Shown here piece after piece: positions 9,741-19,329 of a stretch of DNA of 60,103 nucleotides (position 1 is the stretch's first letter; each line of letters starts with the position of its first letter). The notes beneath the pieces were generated by a model. That model was not told the DNA's origin and made no database searches. It saw only the letters and a list, made by a program, of their open reading frames with translations. Origin of the DNA: G963666945 sp963666945. GTDB lineage: Bacteria; Bacteroidota; Bacteroidia; Bacteroidales; Marinifilaceae. The DNA lies in the NCBI GenBank assembly GCA_963666945.2, contig CAXXRT010000007.1, positions 1-60,103 on the forward strand. The letters run 5' to 3'. The translations under genes were made by a program, and so were the position numbers.

Positions 9741-10195
9741 TGAAACAAAACCTCTATAATCAATTGTATTTTCTAGTCGAAAAGCCACTAATGTAGTATT
9801 TGAAAAGTGCACAACTTAAAAAACTAAAAACACATTGAAAAGGAACTTCTTCTTCCAATTGTTTATCTGATTTTAATATAGTTCATATTTCTTGGCTAAT
9901 TTTGTGTTATCCTCTCTAACTTATTTATGAATTCTATGTCACATTTACATTAAACCCTCATGTAAATTTCCTTTGTATTTTCATGTCAGCTATTATAACA
10001 AAATTAAACTTTCGCTTCAGATTTCAGTGGTAATTATAAAAAAATTCAAAAACACAGTATAATAAATATATCTAAACTTATCTTTAAATAAAAGGATTTA
10101 TCATTTCATTAAAAACAATAAATCCTCCTATTGCAAAATCTAAATTTATAAATTGTAATTTTTCTGAACTACAAATTTGACTTTTCAGAAAAAAA
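9741..10195. other. Gene-free stretch after the integrase
   Basis: Very AT-rich, no ORF of coding character, no clear terminator or repeat. It separates the rightward integrase from the leftward beta-barrel genes. Confidence 0.5.
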
Positions 10196-10741
10196 TTATC
10201 TTTTAAAAATATTGATACCTATATTCAATTGAGCCATGGGTGTTACTCCATCATAGTATCTATCAAAATAGTAATACATTCCAATATTAAATGACAAATG
10301 CATTATTCCATACCCCCTCTGTATTCCCCACATTGGACCAATAGCGTAATCCTTATCATCGGATCTTAAAATATTTGATGAAGTCTCTTTTCCTCTGTAA
10401 AGCATTTTTAGACCAAAATAATTTCCGCTATTAAAGTTTGTGTTCCGCTTCTTAGCTAAACGTTTTTTTGAATTATATAAATATTTATATTCCACATCCA
10501 TAAAAGGCGTGAGCAATTTAACCCAACCTGGAGAACCTGAAGATAGATTAGTATACGCAATCCCATATCCCCAACCAATATTAGTCGAAATTAAATTATT
10601 TTTAAAAATCGGGAATTCATACTCAACACCAGGGTTAATAACATTAACCCTAAGCACTTTCTGATTTTCATTGGTATTCTGCCCCTTAACAAATTGTGAT
10701 AAAAACACAATAAGTACAATAAATAAAACTTTTATATTCAT
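10196..10741 (-). CDS. Secreted/outer-membrane beta-barrel protein, hypothetical
   Basis: A 181-residue exported protein. The N-terminal 20 residues, MNIKVLFIVLIVFLSQFVKG, form a signal peptide. The rest alternates aromatic and polar residues (YEFPIFKN, YYYFDRYYD) and ends GINIFKR, a barrel-type strand. I chose the second Met (10741); the first adds three residues. It is adjacent to another small barrel-like gene on the same strand. The family and ligand are not recognised. Cargo of this type may alter the host surface, but that is inference. Confidence 0.7.
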   Translation of the reverse strand: MNIKVLFIVLIVFLSQFVKGQNTNENQKVLRVNVINPGVEYEFPIFKNNLISTNIGWGYGIAYTNLSSGSPGWVKLLTPFMDVEYKYLYNSKKRLAKKRNTNFNSGNYFGLKMLYRGKETSSNILRSDDKDYAIGPMWGIQRGYGIMHLSFNIGMYYYFDRYYDGVTPMAQLNIGINIFKR

Positions 10742-10787
10742 TATTAGCATCTGTAATTATAGTTATTTATAAATTTAAAATAGTAAG

Positions 10788-11477
10788 TTAAAACATTAAT
10801 GATAAACCTATATTCCATAACAGTCTTCCTACAGAGAATTTATTAACTCCATATTTACTATCATATAGTTTATTCAAATTTTCACCTAACGAATTCTTTT
10901 GTAATCCCACAAAAATAGAAAAAGCTCCATCGTTTTTATCTTTATTATCCCACAAACCATCAAAATCAACACCAAAATCAATTCCATATTGTATTTCTCC
11001 ACTATGTTTATATTCCCTATTCCTCTCATTTCTCAATACCGTATTATAAGGTTTTACATCCTTATTATATTGATCATAGTCTTCTTGGATTTTCATGTTT
11101 CCAATCCCAAAATAAGGTTTATTATACAAATAAACATTTGAAAAAATCTCATATCTGTATTTAAACTCAATATTTATAGAAAAAGATGTATTATCAAATT
11201 CAAATCTTTTATAATCAACTGATGGTTTCTTTTGAAAAGGATGACTTTCCATATAATTTGATACAATCACAGTATTACTTGAAACCTGAAAAAAAGCTCC
11301 TAATGAAAGTAATTGTGTCATATAGTAACGATACCCTACCATTAATGCTTTACTATCTGATTCTGTTCCTTTCTGTAAAGTCAAACTTGACCCGAAATAA
11401 ACTCCTTGCTTATTATAATCTTGACCATTGACTGTTATACTCAAGATAAACATTAATATTGTTAAAATCCTCTTCAT
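10788..11477 (-). CDS. Exported beta-barrel protein, hypothetical
   Basis: A 229-residue protein with a signal peptide (MKRILTILMFILSITVNGQ) and repeated amphipathic strands: GVYFGSSLTLQ, KYRYEIFSNVYLYNKPYFGIG and a terminal strand GRLLWNIGLSLMF ending in Phe, the usual outer-membrane barrel signature. It lies 46 bp upstream of the 10196-10741 gene on the same strand and is likely co-transcribed. No enzyme motif is visible. It may be an OmpA- or porin-like small barrel; not assigned to a family. Confidence 0.72.
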   Translation of the reverse strand: MKRILTILMFILSITVNGQDYNKQGVYFGSSLTLQKGTESDSKALMVGYRYYMTQLLSLGAFFQVSSNTVIVSNYMESHPFQKKPSVDYKRFEFDNTSFSINIEFKYRYEIFSNVYLYNKPYFGIGNMKIQEDYDQYNKDVKPYNTVLRNERNREYKHSGEIQYGIDFGVDFDGLWDNKDKNDGAFSIFVGLQKNSLGENLNKLYDSKYGVNKFSVGRLLWNIGLSLMF

Positions 11478-11579
11478 AAAATTTTTTTATATCAGCTGTA
11501 TTCCAAAAGGAATACAGCTGATTCAACAATTTAATTCAGCTCTACGAATAATCATAAACAATTATGTATTTCTAAATTG

Positions 11580-13003
11580 CTAATCTTCTTTCACCTTTAT
11601 AATTCTCGCACCTTTCCATCGATTATCATAGTATCCAACACCAATTGCTGAACCCTCAATTAACTCATATTCCTTCACTTTCAAAGCTCCTGTAGGATTT
11701 TGCGTTTTCCACCCTTTTTCACTAGTCCACTTAAAATTCAAAACTCCCCCAAACTCTTTATACCATAATTTTACATAACTATTTCTATTCTCTACTTCAA
11801 CTGTCTGTTCTGGTACAGTTACACTAAAAACACCCAATTGCTTATTTAAAACTGCAAATATAGCTCTTTCATCTGAATTTAATTTATAGTGAGAATTAGT
11901 TGCTTTATTTATCTCATCGATTATTAGATTAGTAACAGTCTTGGGATATTTCTTATATTCAGACCTCATTAATTTATTAACTTTATTTACAAAAAAATCT
12001 AACCACCAATGTCCTGTATCTTCAAAAAATTGAAAAACTTTAATTTTATTTGTTCTATAACCTTCTAGTGGATCTTTATCTGCCATATAAACTGAAAAAG
12101 CGGAAGGTTTTACCTTGAAATCAGGCAAAGGTCTACCATACCTTATTTGATAATTCAAATTTGTCCATCCAACTATCATCTTAGAACAAGTAGTTTTTTT
12201 CCATCCAGACCAACTTTTTTCTGAAATCTTGCCCTTACACCTGCCTCTTCATAATATCCATAATTATAAGAATATAAATTTAAACCAAATCTCCTTTTTT
12301 TACCGAAATATCGATTATGATATTTATTTCTTCCGAAAAAATGTGACCATGCTTTACCGACAAATGTCTTTGCTGCATACTTATAATTGCTCACATCCGA
12401 ATATGGATCAACTGAGGCAGATTTAGTCGAAGAATTAAATGTCTCCCCATTAATATATTGTTTCTTATATGTTTGTATTAATGTAACATTAGCACTAACA
12501 GCAATATTAGCAAAATCATCTTCCTTGAATTTATCTAAAAAGGGTTTTTCCTCATTATTTGCGATATATCTTAATTCCTCACTATAATCAACATGACAAA
12601 AATATGTCCCCTCTGGAGTAATCCTATACAAGGTATCATTAACAATAACTTCAAGGTCTTCATTTAGTAAACCTCTATGATTTTCATTAGGTACAAGGCT
12701 ATCAGCAATTGTTTCCGCTTCTTCTTCCTCTAAACTTTTAAGAGAACTAGGAATATCTTTTGCTAAACTACTGATAAAAATTGTCCCTCCTGATAGATAA
12801 CAGTCTTGCACAGACTCAAGGTCAACTTTCTTTTGAGACACTTCATCAATGACAGTTTTAAATTGCTTCTTACTATCAAAAGCTAAAACGCTTTTCCCTT
12901 TTAATTCAACTTCGTTTTCTGCCTGTTTTTCAAAAACAACATCTTCCTTACTACATGCCATAAAACAAACAATAGCCACAAAAAAAATAAATAATTTTCT
13001 CAT
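11580..13003 (-). pseudogene. Lipoprotein, hypothetical, split by a frameshift
   Basis: Two adjoining frames that together read as one exported lipoprotein of about 475 residues. The start at 13003 gives the signal MRKLFIFFVAIVCFMAC, with Cys as the lipobox. The first frame ends near 12176 and the second starts at 12179; inserting one A in the A6 run near 12210 would join them through a Trp- and Lys-rich link (SWSGWKK) with no stop. The N-terminal KSVLAFDSKKQFKTVIDEV is reminiscent of Bacteroides lipoproteins of unknown function. It lies upstream of the two barrel genes on the same strand, so the three may form one surface operon. The indel may be an assembly error. Confidence 0.6.
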
Positions 13004-13394
13004 TTTAAATAATTTAACTTTTATTTTAATCATATCATACCTAATACCAAAAGAAGTAATTTACAATATTCAGTATTTATATTTTATTCATATTACATAA
13101 TCTTATAATTCAAAACATTATCACTATAAGACATCACCTGTAAACATTTGTTATTTATAGGTTCTATAATAACAAATCTATTTATTGGGACGCAAATCTA
13201 TAAACAATAAATATTATATGCCAATATTTATATTTTTTTTACTGAACAATTCTGTTAAAGTTATATAAAATACAGATAAGAGAATACGTTAATTAATTAG
13301 CCCTATTATCAAGAAAATTTATGACAACAAAAGCAAACATCTACCAATAAAATATATTATTTTTATTAAACAAAACACTTAAATTAATTTACAA
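13004..13394. promoter_or_regulatory. Divergent intergenic region with a shared element motif
   Basis: AT-rich region between the leftward lipoprotein gene and the rightward 668-aa gene. It contains GCAAACATCTACCAATAA at 13333-13350, nearly the same as 5464-5481 and 29650-29667 beside the ncRNA copies. A TATTTTTA, close to the -7 motif TAnnTTTG, follows about 10 bases downstream. Confidence 0.4.
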
Positions 13395-15401
13395 ATGAAA
13401 GAAAACACTTACCTAAACCTGAAGAACTATTTCAAACAAGAAATAGCAAACATCAAACAAGACAAAATCACAAACAACTACATCACAAGACTTAACCACA
13501 ACAATCTGCATCCAGAACAGCAAATACTAAAACTTCATGCCGAGCTCATTTCCCTCGAAAAAGACCTGGAAGACTCCCCCTGCAAAGAATACATATTATT
13601 TGCAGATAACCTGGAACAACTGCACCGTCTCTTCTTCACAAAAACAGCACTACATAAACAAAACGACACCGAAAAGATAAAAGATGTAATCATCCTAAAA
13701 GAAAAAATCACCGGCATTCAGAAACTACTAAAACAAAAGAAAGAAGAAATAAAAAAATTCACCCTAAAAGATCTAAAAGCCGGGAAAAACAATGTCATTT
13801 TCTATCAACTAAAAGAATGCCCTCCAAAGACCGACTCCGATGAATATACACTGATGAGGCTCTATCAATCCAATACTATCCTTAAAGCCGTAGAAACAGA
13901 ATTACAACACCTTCAACACACATTCATTAACAATTCCAAAGATAATTTCCCGGAATGCCTAAAACAGGAAATTAAATACTGTAAAAACGTCAACCTTAAA
14001 AAACTACTGGCTCTTAAAGATTCAAAATTTCCTCTAAAAGAACTTTCATCCTACATTAAACACCATCTTCAATACGATGAGGAAATATTCCAAATCCCAT
14101 TATCAACAATTAAAGAACACCTAAAAAAGCACGCCACAAAAGAAGAGCTTTCCTGCCCTCAGTTATTCTGCCTGGCTTTCAATAAATACTACTACTGGCT
14201 CCTGACCTTAAAATCCTCGCAAACACCCCAACTGCAAAACGCTCAACAAACTGACTATTCCGATTTCTTCGAGAAAACTTTCTCCCTGACTATTGAAATA
14301 TCTCAAAAGCTGATAAACAGACTAAATCACTACAACGACAGAAAACACATACCTATCCTGATCAAAAAATTAGAAAAGCTGGAAAGCTACTCCCTTATCA
14401 ACCGTTGGCCGTTACTTCCCCTCACTGAAGATAAAAAGCCGGCACTTAAAACTATCTTTTACAATCACCTCATCCTTAACCCCAACATCAATAACTCAAC
14501 TTCTCAATTATTCCTGGCTATCCAGACAAATATTTTCTTCCGCCACTACTACAATAAACTTAAACATCTCTATAAAAAGTATAACATTAAAAATACTTTC
14601 TCTTCAACGCCCCAAATTCTGGACCTTCTCTCTTTCACTGCCCCGAACGTCAACACTTTTAATCATCTCTACAAAACTCTTTCAGTGAACACAGTACACC
14701 TATTAAAACACGATCTGCCGTATATTTCCATACAAAAGGACATCAACAATACAGTTACAGAAATATTCAACCAAACGGCAGATAACCTTGAAAAACTCTA
14801 CTCTAACAACGACATCAACACTAACGTTTTTCATGCCATTATACAGAAAAAAGATCTTTCAAGAATTATTTATCACAATAAAAGATACAACATTCCTACT
14901 CCTCCTCAAGTTCAAAATCTCTTAGATATCTTCGAATCTGTTATTACAGAATTCCACGAACTCCAGAATACTAAACCAATAGATCTTGAGAATATCATCA
15001 CAAAAGATGAACCAACTACACAATATCAAAATTTCTCATTCAACTACTCTAAATCTGATACCTCAATCCTTGAAAACATTATTACGGCCCTTAATCTTCA
15101 CCTCAACTTCCTGGCAAACAATACCTCTTCCAGAAAATTTGTCAGGATTATTACTGCTCAAAATCTTGACCTCATAACCGACAAAATTTACCTCAACTGC
15201 CAGACAAATGAATTCAAGTATATTATAAAGAAAATTCAACCTCTATTCCGGTCCCTGACTTATTCCAACATTGGAAAATCAAAACTTTTTATTTCAAAAA
15301 ACAACCATATTATCTCCGAAGAAAACCTCTACAACTCAAAAACGAACAACCTACAGACAAAACAAATCATCAACAATATTTGCGGAATTAATAAGACTTA
15401 A
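13395..15401 (+). CDS. Large Lys/Asn/Leu-rich protein of unknown function (668 aa)
   Basis: No family recognised. The chain is hydrophilic and predicted mostly alpha-helical, with Lys/Glu-rich coiled-coil-like stretches at about 100-130 and 290-330 and aromatic patches (FNKYYYWLL near 270). There is no signal peptide, membrane segment, Walker or nuclease motif. It begins ATGAAAGAAAAC shortly after a motif shared with the ncRNA regions and is followed after 97 bp by an excisionase-like HTH gene. I considered RteC and rejected it. It is the largest gene in the phage-like block and may be an element-specific regulator or replication protein; that is only positional inference. Confidence 0.75.
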   Translation: MKENTYLNLKNYFKQEIANIKQDKITNNYITRLNHNNLHPEQQILKLHAELISLEKDLEDSPCKEYILFADNLEQLHRLFFTKTALHKQNDTEKIKDVIILKEKITGIQKLLKQKKEEIKKFTLKDLKAGKNNVIFYQLKECPPKTDSDEYTLMRLYQSNTILKAVETELQHLQHTFINNSKDNFPECLKQEIKYCKNVNLKKLLALKDSKFPLKELSSYIKHHLQYDEEIFQIPLSTIKEHLKKHATKEELSCPQLFCLAFNKYYYWLLTLKSSQTPQLQNAQQTDYSDFFEKTFSLTIEISQKLINRLNHYNDRKHIPILIKKLEKLESYSLINRWPLLPLTEDKKPALKTIFYNHLILNPNINNSTSQLFLAIQTNIFFRHYYNKLKHLYKKYNIKNTFSSTPQILDLLSFTAPNVNTFNHLYKTLSVNTVHLLKHDLPYISIQKDINNTVTEIFNQTADNLEKLYSNNDINTNVFHAIIQKKDLSRIIYHNKRYNIPTPPQVQNLLDIFESVITEFHELQNTKPIDLENIITKDEPTTQYQNFSFNYSKSDTSILENIITALNLHLNFLANNTSSRKFVRIITAQNLDLITDKIYLNCQTNEFKYIIKKIQPLFRSLTYSNIGKSKLFISKNNHIISEENLYNSKTNNLQTKQIINNICGINKT

Positions 15402-15498
15402 ACATTTAGGTATTTAGTTTCCTAAATACTACCTAAATACCTAAAACATTTTTTCCAAACCTACTCCATACATTTGAACTGTTTAAAATTTCAAAGCT

Positions 15499-15831
15499 AT
15501 GCAAGAAAACGAAAATAAAACAGTCATGGACAACGAAGTTATTTTGGAAAAATTAAGGAATATCGAAAATATGCTCCTTCAGCAGAATATGCTGAAAAAA
15601 GATATTCTTTCTCTGACAGAGGCTAGTACTTACCTCAATATGTCGCCTTCTTTTGTGTACAAATTGACCAGTACTAACTGTATTCCTTATTACAAACCCA
15701 ATGGTAAAAAAATCTACTTTCAGAAAAAAGATCTTGATAATTGGGTTTTGCAAAACCGATGCCTGTCTTCCGAAGAAATCGACGAAAAAATAGACGGTAT
15801 GCTTTCTTCTAAAAAACGCAAATATGTTTAA
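15499..15831 (+). CDS. Helix-turn-helix protein, excisionase-like (HTH_17/MerR type)
   Basis: A 110-residue protein with a short coiled N-terminus (EKLRNIENMLLQQNMLKKD) and an HTH_17 domain: LSLTEASTYLNMSPSFVYKL, a turn, then YYKPNGKKIYFQKKDLDNWV. Such proteins act as excisionases or directionality factors for tyrosine recombinases in Bacteroidota mobile elements. It lies within the element, though not next to the integrase. A role in excision is inferred from family and context. Confidence 0.85.
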   Translation: MQENENKTVMDNEVILEKLRNIENMLLQQNMLKKDILSLTEASTYLNMSPSFVYKLTSTNCIPYYKPNGKKIYFQKKDLDNWVLQNRCLSSEEIDEKIDGMLSSKKRKYV

Positions 15832-15887
15832 AAATGAAACGAACATGATTTTTTTTAATAATAAAATCGCCAAAGGCAATTATTAAA

Positions 15888-15938
15888 ACAAAATTATGAG
15901 AGAGCGTAGCGGTTACATACGTTCTCAAAATTATTATT
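15888..15938. other. Inverted repeat upstream of the lysis genes
   Basis: GAGAGCGTA and TACGTTCTC flank a short loop with one mismatch, extended outward by AATTAT/AAATTATT-like AT pairs. It stands between the HTH gene and the 65-aa/holin/amidase group and could be a terminator or operator. Confidence 0.35.
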
Positions 15939-15970
15939 AATCTCTATATGAAATTATAATTTTTAAGCGT

Positions 15971-16168
15971 ATGAAAAATATTTCAAAATTTAAAGATGAA
16001 CCTGACGAAATCTCAGTGTTCTTAATGGGGTTGCATAATAACATTCGCAACTTCATTAAAAACCCTGATCAATCCTCTAACCATGTTGCTTACTTCCCTC
16101 CAATAAAGGCTGAAACCAAAGCAAATGGATATAACGAAATCTGCTCATTATTAGAAAAACTTAAATAA
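15971..16168 (+). CDS. Small hypothetical protein (65 aa) leading the lysis operon
   Basis: Frame from ATGAAAAATATTTC ending 6 bp before the holin start. It is hydrophilic with EISVFLMGLHNNIRNFI and a C-terminal helix EICSLLEKLK. No family is recognised. Tight spacing to the holin and amidase supports it as a real operon member, and position suggests a phage-type accessory or regulatory function. Confidence 0.55.
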   Translation: MKNISKFKDEPDEISVFLMGLHNNIRNFIKNPDQSSNHVAYFPPIKAETKANGYNEICSLLEKLK

Positions 16169-16174
16169 CTCAAA

Positions 16175-16552
16175 ATGCAACTCTCTATCATAAACGGTAT
16201 GCTGTCTTCGGTAACTAACCTTATCGATAACCTCTCAGCAAACTCCAAAGAGAAAGAAAAGCTAAAGTCGGAGGTCTCCCGGACAATCATGGAATACCTC
16301 GACAACCTGGCTCAATCGCAAAAAGATATTATTATCACCGAAGCAAAGGGCAACTGGCTTCAACGCTCCTGGCGTCCCTTAGTCATGCTCGCCTTTGCTG
16401 CCGTGGTCCTTCTAGGGGTATTTATTCCTATACCTCTTCTAAACGACAATTCCCCATTCTGGTCATTACTGGAAATTGGCCTCGGTGGATATGTAATTGG
16501 CCGTAGCGCTGAAAAAATCACTACCAACATTACCAACCTTAAAAAGAAATAA
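16175..16552 (+). CDS. Holin of the 3-TM (gene-transfer-agent/phage) type
   Basis: A 125-residue protein with an N-terminal coiled helix (about 1-60), then the family landmark GNWLQRSWRPLVML, a membrane segment at about 72-92 and another at 97-115 (GLGGYVIGRSAEK), and a Lys-rich end. This matches the 3TM holins of gene transfer agents and phages, which open the inner membrane for an endolysin. The amidase gene starts 3 bp after its stop, a classical lysis cassette. No phage structural genes accompany it. Confidence 0.8.
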   Translation: MQLSIINGMLSSVTNLIDNLSANSKEKEKLKSEVSRTIMEYLDNLAQSQKDIIITEAKGNWLQRSWRPLVMLAFAAVVLLGVFIPIPLLNDNSPFWSLLEIGLGGYVIGRSAEKITTNITNLKKK

Positions 16553-16554
16553 CC

Positions 16555-17139
16555 ATGATAATTGAAAATCATAAACTCAAAGATAAAAGGGTTAGACAAC
16601 TCAGCTGCACCAAAAACCATTTTCCTATTCTATCTTTCGAAGCCATTATTATTCACTACACTGCATCTTCAAATGCAGTAGGTGCAGCTGAGTATCTTGC
16701 CCACCCGAAAAAAGATGTTTCCGCCCACCTGGTTATTGGCCAAAACGGATCCATTTACCAAATCGTCCCTTTCAATATCCAGGCATGGCATGCCGGGATA
16801 AGCCGTTACAAGGACCTCATGAACCTTAACAACTACTCCATTGGAATAGAACTCGACAATGCAGGTAAACTAACCAAACAAAACGGTAACTACATCTCAT
16901 GGTTCGATAAACTCTATTCTCCCGATGAGGTCTATATACACAACCCGGGACCGGATGAAACCTACTGGCATAAATACACAGTTGAACAACTCCATGCCCT
17001 GGTTGAAGTATGCAAATCACTAAAAGAAGAATATCACATTAAAAATATACTTGGTCACTCCGACATAACAAGCAGAAAAATTGATCCGGGACCTGCTTTT
17101 CCAATGCAGGAAATACGAGAACTGGTGCTGAAATCATAA
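16555..17139 (+). CDS. N-acetylmuramoyl-L-alanine amidase (Amidase_2 endolysin)
   Basis: A zinc amidase that cuts the bond between muramic acid and L-Ala in peptidoglycan. Across 194 residues the metal ligands are visible: H34 in IIIHYTAS, H168 in LGHSDI and D177 in KIDPGPAFP, with K175 before it. The AHLVIGQNGSIYQ and AWHAG blocks are typical. There is no signal peptide, so export would depend on the holin encoded immediately upstream. It is probably a phage-type endolysin; use in lysis-dependent release of the element or of another phage is inference. Confidence 0.92.
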   Translation: MIIENHKLKDKRVRQLSCTKNHFPILSFEAIIIHYTASSNAVGAAEYLAHPKKDVSAHLVIGQNGSIYQIVPFNIQAWHAGISRYKDLMNLNNYSIGIELDNAGKLTKQNGNYISWFDKLYSPDEVYIHNPGPDETYWHKYTVEQLHALVEVCKSLKEEYHIKNILGHSDITSRKIDPGPAFPMQEIRELVLKS

Positions 17140-17160
17140 TGCCAGGTTTTAGCACCTCCA

Positions 17161-17246
17161 TTTAAGATCATCGGTTAAAAATCATGAATCTTAAATCAAA
17201 CGGGTAAAACAACCGATCTTCCCTCCAACTGCAACGGAGGGAAGAT
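17161..17246 (+). other. Tandem hairpins between amidase and winged-helix gene
   Basis: Two clean inverted repeats follow one another: TTTAAGAT/ATCTTAAA (17161-17195) and an 11-bp perfect ATCTTCCCTCC/GGAGGGAAGAT with a 9-base loop (17216-17246). The second lacks a strong T run, so attenuation or a structured leader is as likely as simple termination. Confidence 0.5.
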
Positions 17247-17347
17247 ATTCTTCCTTAACTAAAGCTTCAAAGCCTAAGTTGAACATCAAATTAAAACTCT
17301 AAATAAAACCAACAATAACCCTTTAAACACCCCTAACACAACCCCAA

Positions 17348-18067
17348 TTGAACGTACCAATAGCCATATTAATCTATGCACTAAAGCACAAAAAGGTAAA
17401 TCAGGTAAAACTTTACCTATACCTTAAATGCAAAACCTCTGGTCACTTCAAAAATACCGATCAGAACGTGGATAAAATATGCCAGGCTCTCAATTGGAAA
17501 ACCAAAGCAACATATAACACACATATTCAGTGGTTACTAAATAAACACTGGATAACCTACAATAGCAAAATCAAATCGTACAGAATATCGTCTTACAACA
17601 GGCTGTACAAACAACTGAAATCTGATGTCAAATCAGGCGTATTCATGGATATTTCATACTTCGAAGTATTCCGTCCGTTCATTTATGCTGCAGTTATCAC
17701 ATGGGCAATGACAGCAAAAAAGAGAATAGAGAGTAAATCGGAACGAAAAAGAGGGCGCTCCAGGAAGAATTTACACTGTTCTCAATATTCATTGCCCCTG
17801 AGATACGCTGCTAAAATACTGGATCTGGACTACTCTACTATCTCTAAATACAAAAGCATTGCTGAAGAATACGGTTTCCTTAAAGTACAAAAACAGTACG
17901 AAAAGGTACAGCTTCACCCATGCCATCTCGACGAGATAAGAAAATACAACGAAGAAGGATACCGTTACGTCATGCACAACAAAAGGATCCACTATCAATA
18001 CCCCGACATCATTCAGTCAACAATACACCTCACCTACAAAAGACGAAAACACCCCCGTCCTCCCTGA
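17348..18067 (+). CDS. Winged-helix-type DNA-binding protein, hypothetical
   Basis: A basic 239-residue protein with two helix-turn-helix-like regions. The first is at about 40-75 (DKICQALNWKTKATYNTHIQWL), the second at about 155-185 (YAAKILDLDYSTISKYKSIAEEYG). A very basic patch KSERKRGRSRKN lies between. It resembles plasmid or phage replication/regulatory proteins in layout, but no specific family is recognised. The start is uncertain: TTG at 17348 is the first possible codon after a stop, and no ATG occurs in the next 95 codons. Confidence 0.65.
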   Translation: MNVPIAILIYALKHKKVNQVKLYLYLKCKTSGHFKNTDQNVDKICQALNWKTKATYNTHIQWLLNKHWITYNSKIKSYRISSYNRLYKQLKSDVKSGVFMDISYFEVFRPFIYAAVITWAMTAKKRIESKSERKRGRSRKNLHCSQYSLPLRYAAKILDLDYSTISKYKSIAEEYGFLKVQKQYEKVQLHPCHLDEIRKYNEEGYRYVMHNKRIHYQYPDIIQSTIHLTYKRRKHPRPP

Positions 18068-18176
18068 AAATAAACCTACATATTACCCTTAATCAGGTTC
18101 AATTCGCAAGGAAACAGCAATTTCCCGTCCGGAAAAATTACGTCTACTAGCGAAAAAAACTTCAACCGTTAGAAAA

Positions 18177-18226
18177 GGGTAAGAAGACAGGAACAGAACG
18201 AAGTGGCAGTTTCTGACTTCTTACCC
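18177..18226 (+). terminator. Strong hairpin after the winged-helix gene
   Basis: GGGTAAGAAG pairs with CTTCTTACCC, continuing through ACAG/CTG with a single mismatch, to form a long stem around a 20-odd-base loop. There is no T tract, so it may be a terminator or an RNA element ahead of the next gene. Confidence 0.5.
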
Positions 18227-18281
18227 AAAGATCTACGATCTATAAATTTTTAAATATTAAAATCTTAAAAAACTAAATCTC

Positions 18282-19157
18282 ATGGAAACAACAAATCACA
18301 ACTTCAAACTATGGTGGAACAAACTGGATGAAGAAAAAAAAGGAATCCTTATTCTAACATTCTTTTTAAAACAACATTCAACTGATGAAAATCCTGAGAA
18401 TATTCCTCCAATGGAAGAAATGCTTGAGGTTCTTAATAAACCTATTGACGATACACTTATTGAAAACATTAAATCAATAAATACGTTTAGCTTTAGCTCA
18501 GAAAACAATTACAACAAACAATTTAATTTCTATAATATTAAATACTTGGATTCCCTTAAATTTCTTGCTTTAGTATCTACAAACCACTTCAGAGGATTAA
18601 AATATCTCAAAAAACTAGAGAACCTTGAATTCCTTGATATTGTAGATTGTAAAAATATTGCAGATTTTAAAATGGCTCCCGCAATTAATAATCCCATATA
18701 CTTAAAGATGAGCCACTGCAGAAAAGCATATTCACAAGATCTAAGCTTCATTAATAACCCCCAATCCTTCAGGTTCAGTTACTGTAACAAACTCAACTTT
18801 GCCAGCTCACCAAACCTGAACAACATTAAATATCTGGAATTCGTTAACTGCTCAAATTCCTTTATATATTTAGATTTTAAAATGTTCCCAAACCTCATCT
18901 CTCTAAAAATCATAAAAACAACCGGAAAAATCATCTTAAAAAACACAAAATACGGAATACACATCTTCGATATGGAAATCCAGAAATCAGCCATAGCAAA
19001 CCCCGAAGAACTTAAAAACTTCCCATACCTACTAACCCCAAAAGAAGAAGAAGTCACAGACCTAAAAGAACTACACTGCGGAGTCCAAACAATATCACTA
19101 AACAAACAAATCAAAACCACCCAAACAAAACAAGGCATACTAACCTCCATTATCTAA
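18282..19157 (+). CDS. Degenerate leucine-rich-repeat-like protein
   Basis: A 291-residue soluble protein whose middle (about 85-225) repeats short strand motifs such as LKFLALVST, LEFLDIVDC, IKYLEFVNC and LISLKIIKT at roughly 22-residue steps, as in irregular LRR proteins. The N-terminus is helical and acidic. There is no signal peptide, so it is probably cytoplasmic. LRRs mediate protein binding; no enzyme domain is present. It sits between the phage-like and defence blocks and is closed by a 10-bp hairpin. Confidence 0.6.
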   Translation: METTNHNFKLWWNKLDEEKKGILILTFFLKQHSTDENPENIPPMEEMLEVLNKPIDDTLIENIKSINTFSFSSENNYNKQFNFYNIKYLDSLKFLALVSTNHFRGLKYLKKLENLEFLDIVDCKNIADFKMAPAINNPIYLKMSHCRKAYSQDLSFINNPQSFRFSYCNKLNFASSPNLNNIKYLEFVNCSNSFIYLDFKMFPNLISLKIIKTTGKIILKNTKYGIHIFDMEIQKSAIANPEELKNFPYLLTPKEEEVTDLKELHCGVQTISLNKQIKTTQTKQGILTSII

Positions 19158-19165
19158 AAAACAAA

Positions 19166-19192
19166 GCTCAGAGATCTTTTCTATCTCTGAGC
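19166..19192 (+). terminator. Hairpin terminator after the LRR-like gene
   Basis: A perfect 10-bp stem GCTCAGAGAT/ATCTCTGAGC with a 7-base loop, starting 9 bases after the stop codon. The tail TATATATCTTTA is only moderately T-rich. Confidence 0.7.
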
Positions 19193-19329
19193 TATATATC
19201 TTTAAATCTACTTACTCGATTTACTCTAATCATTAAATCCCATTTCAATAACTCTTTCGAGCAAATGACTAGAACATATTTCACAACTTTTAAACTATGC
19301 TTTATGAGCAGTTATTAGGCAAAGCAATT

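Noticed and set aside
13395..15401. RteC-type conjugative-transposon regulator
   Set aside because: The characteristic C-terminal block of RteC is absent; only general length and helical character are alike. No conjugation genes are present.
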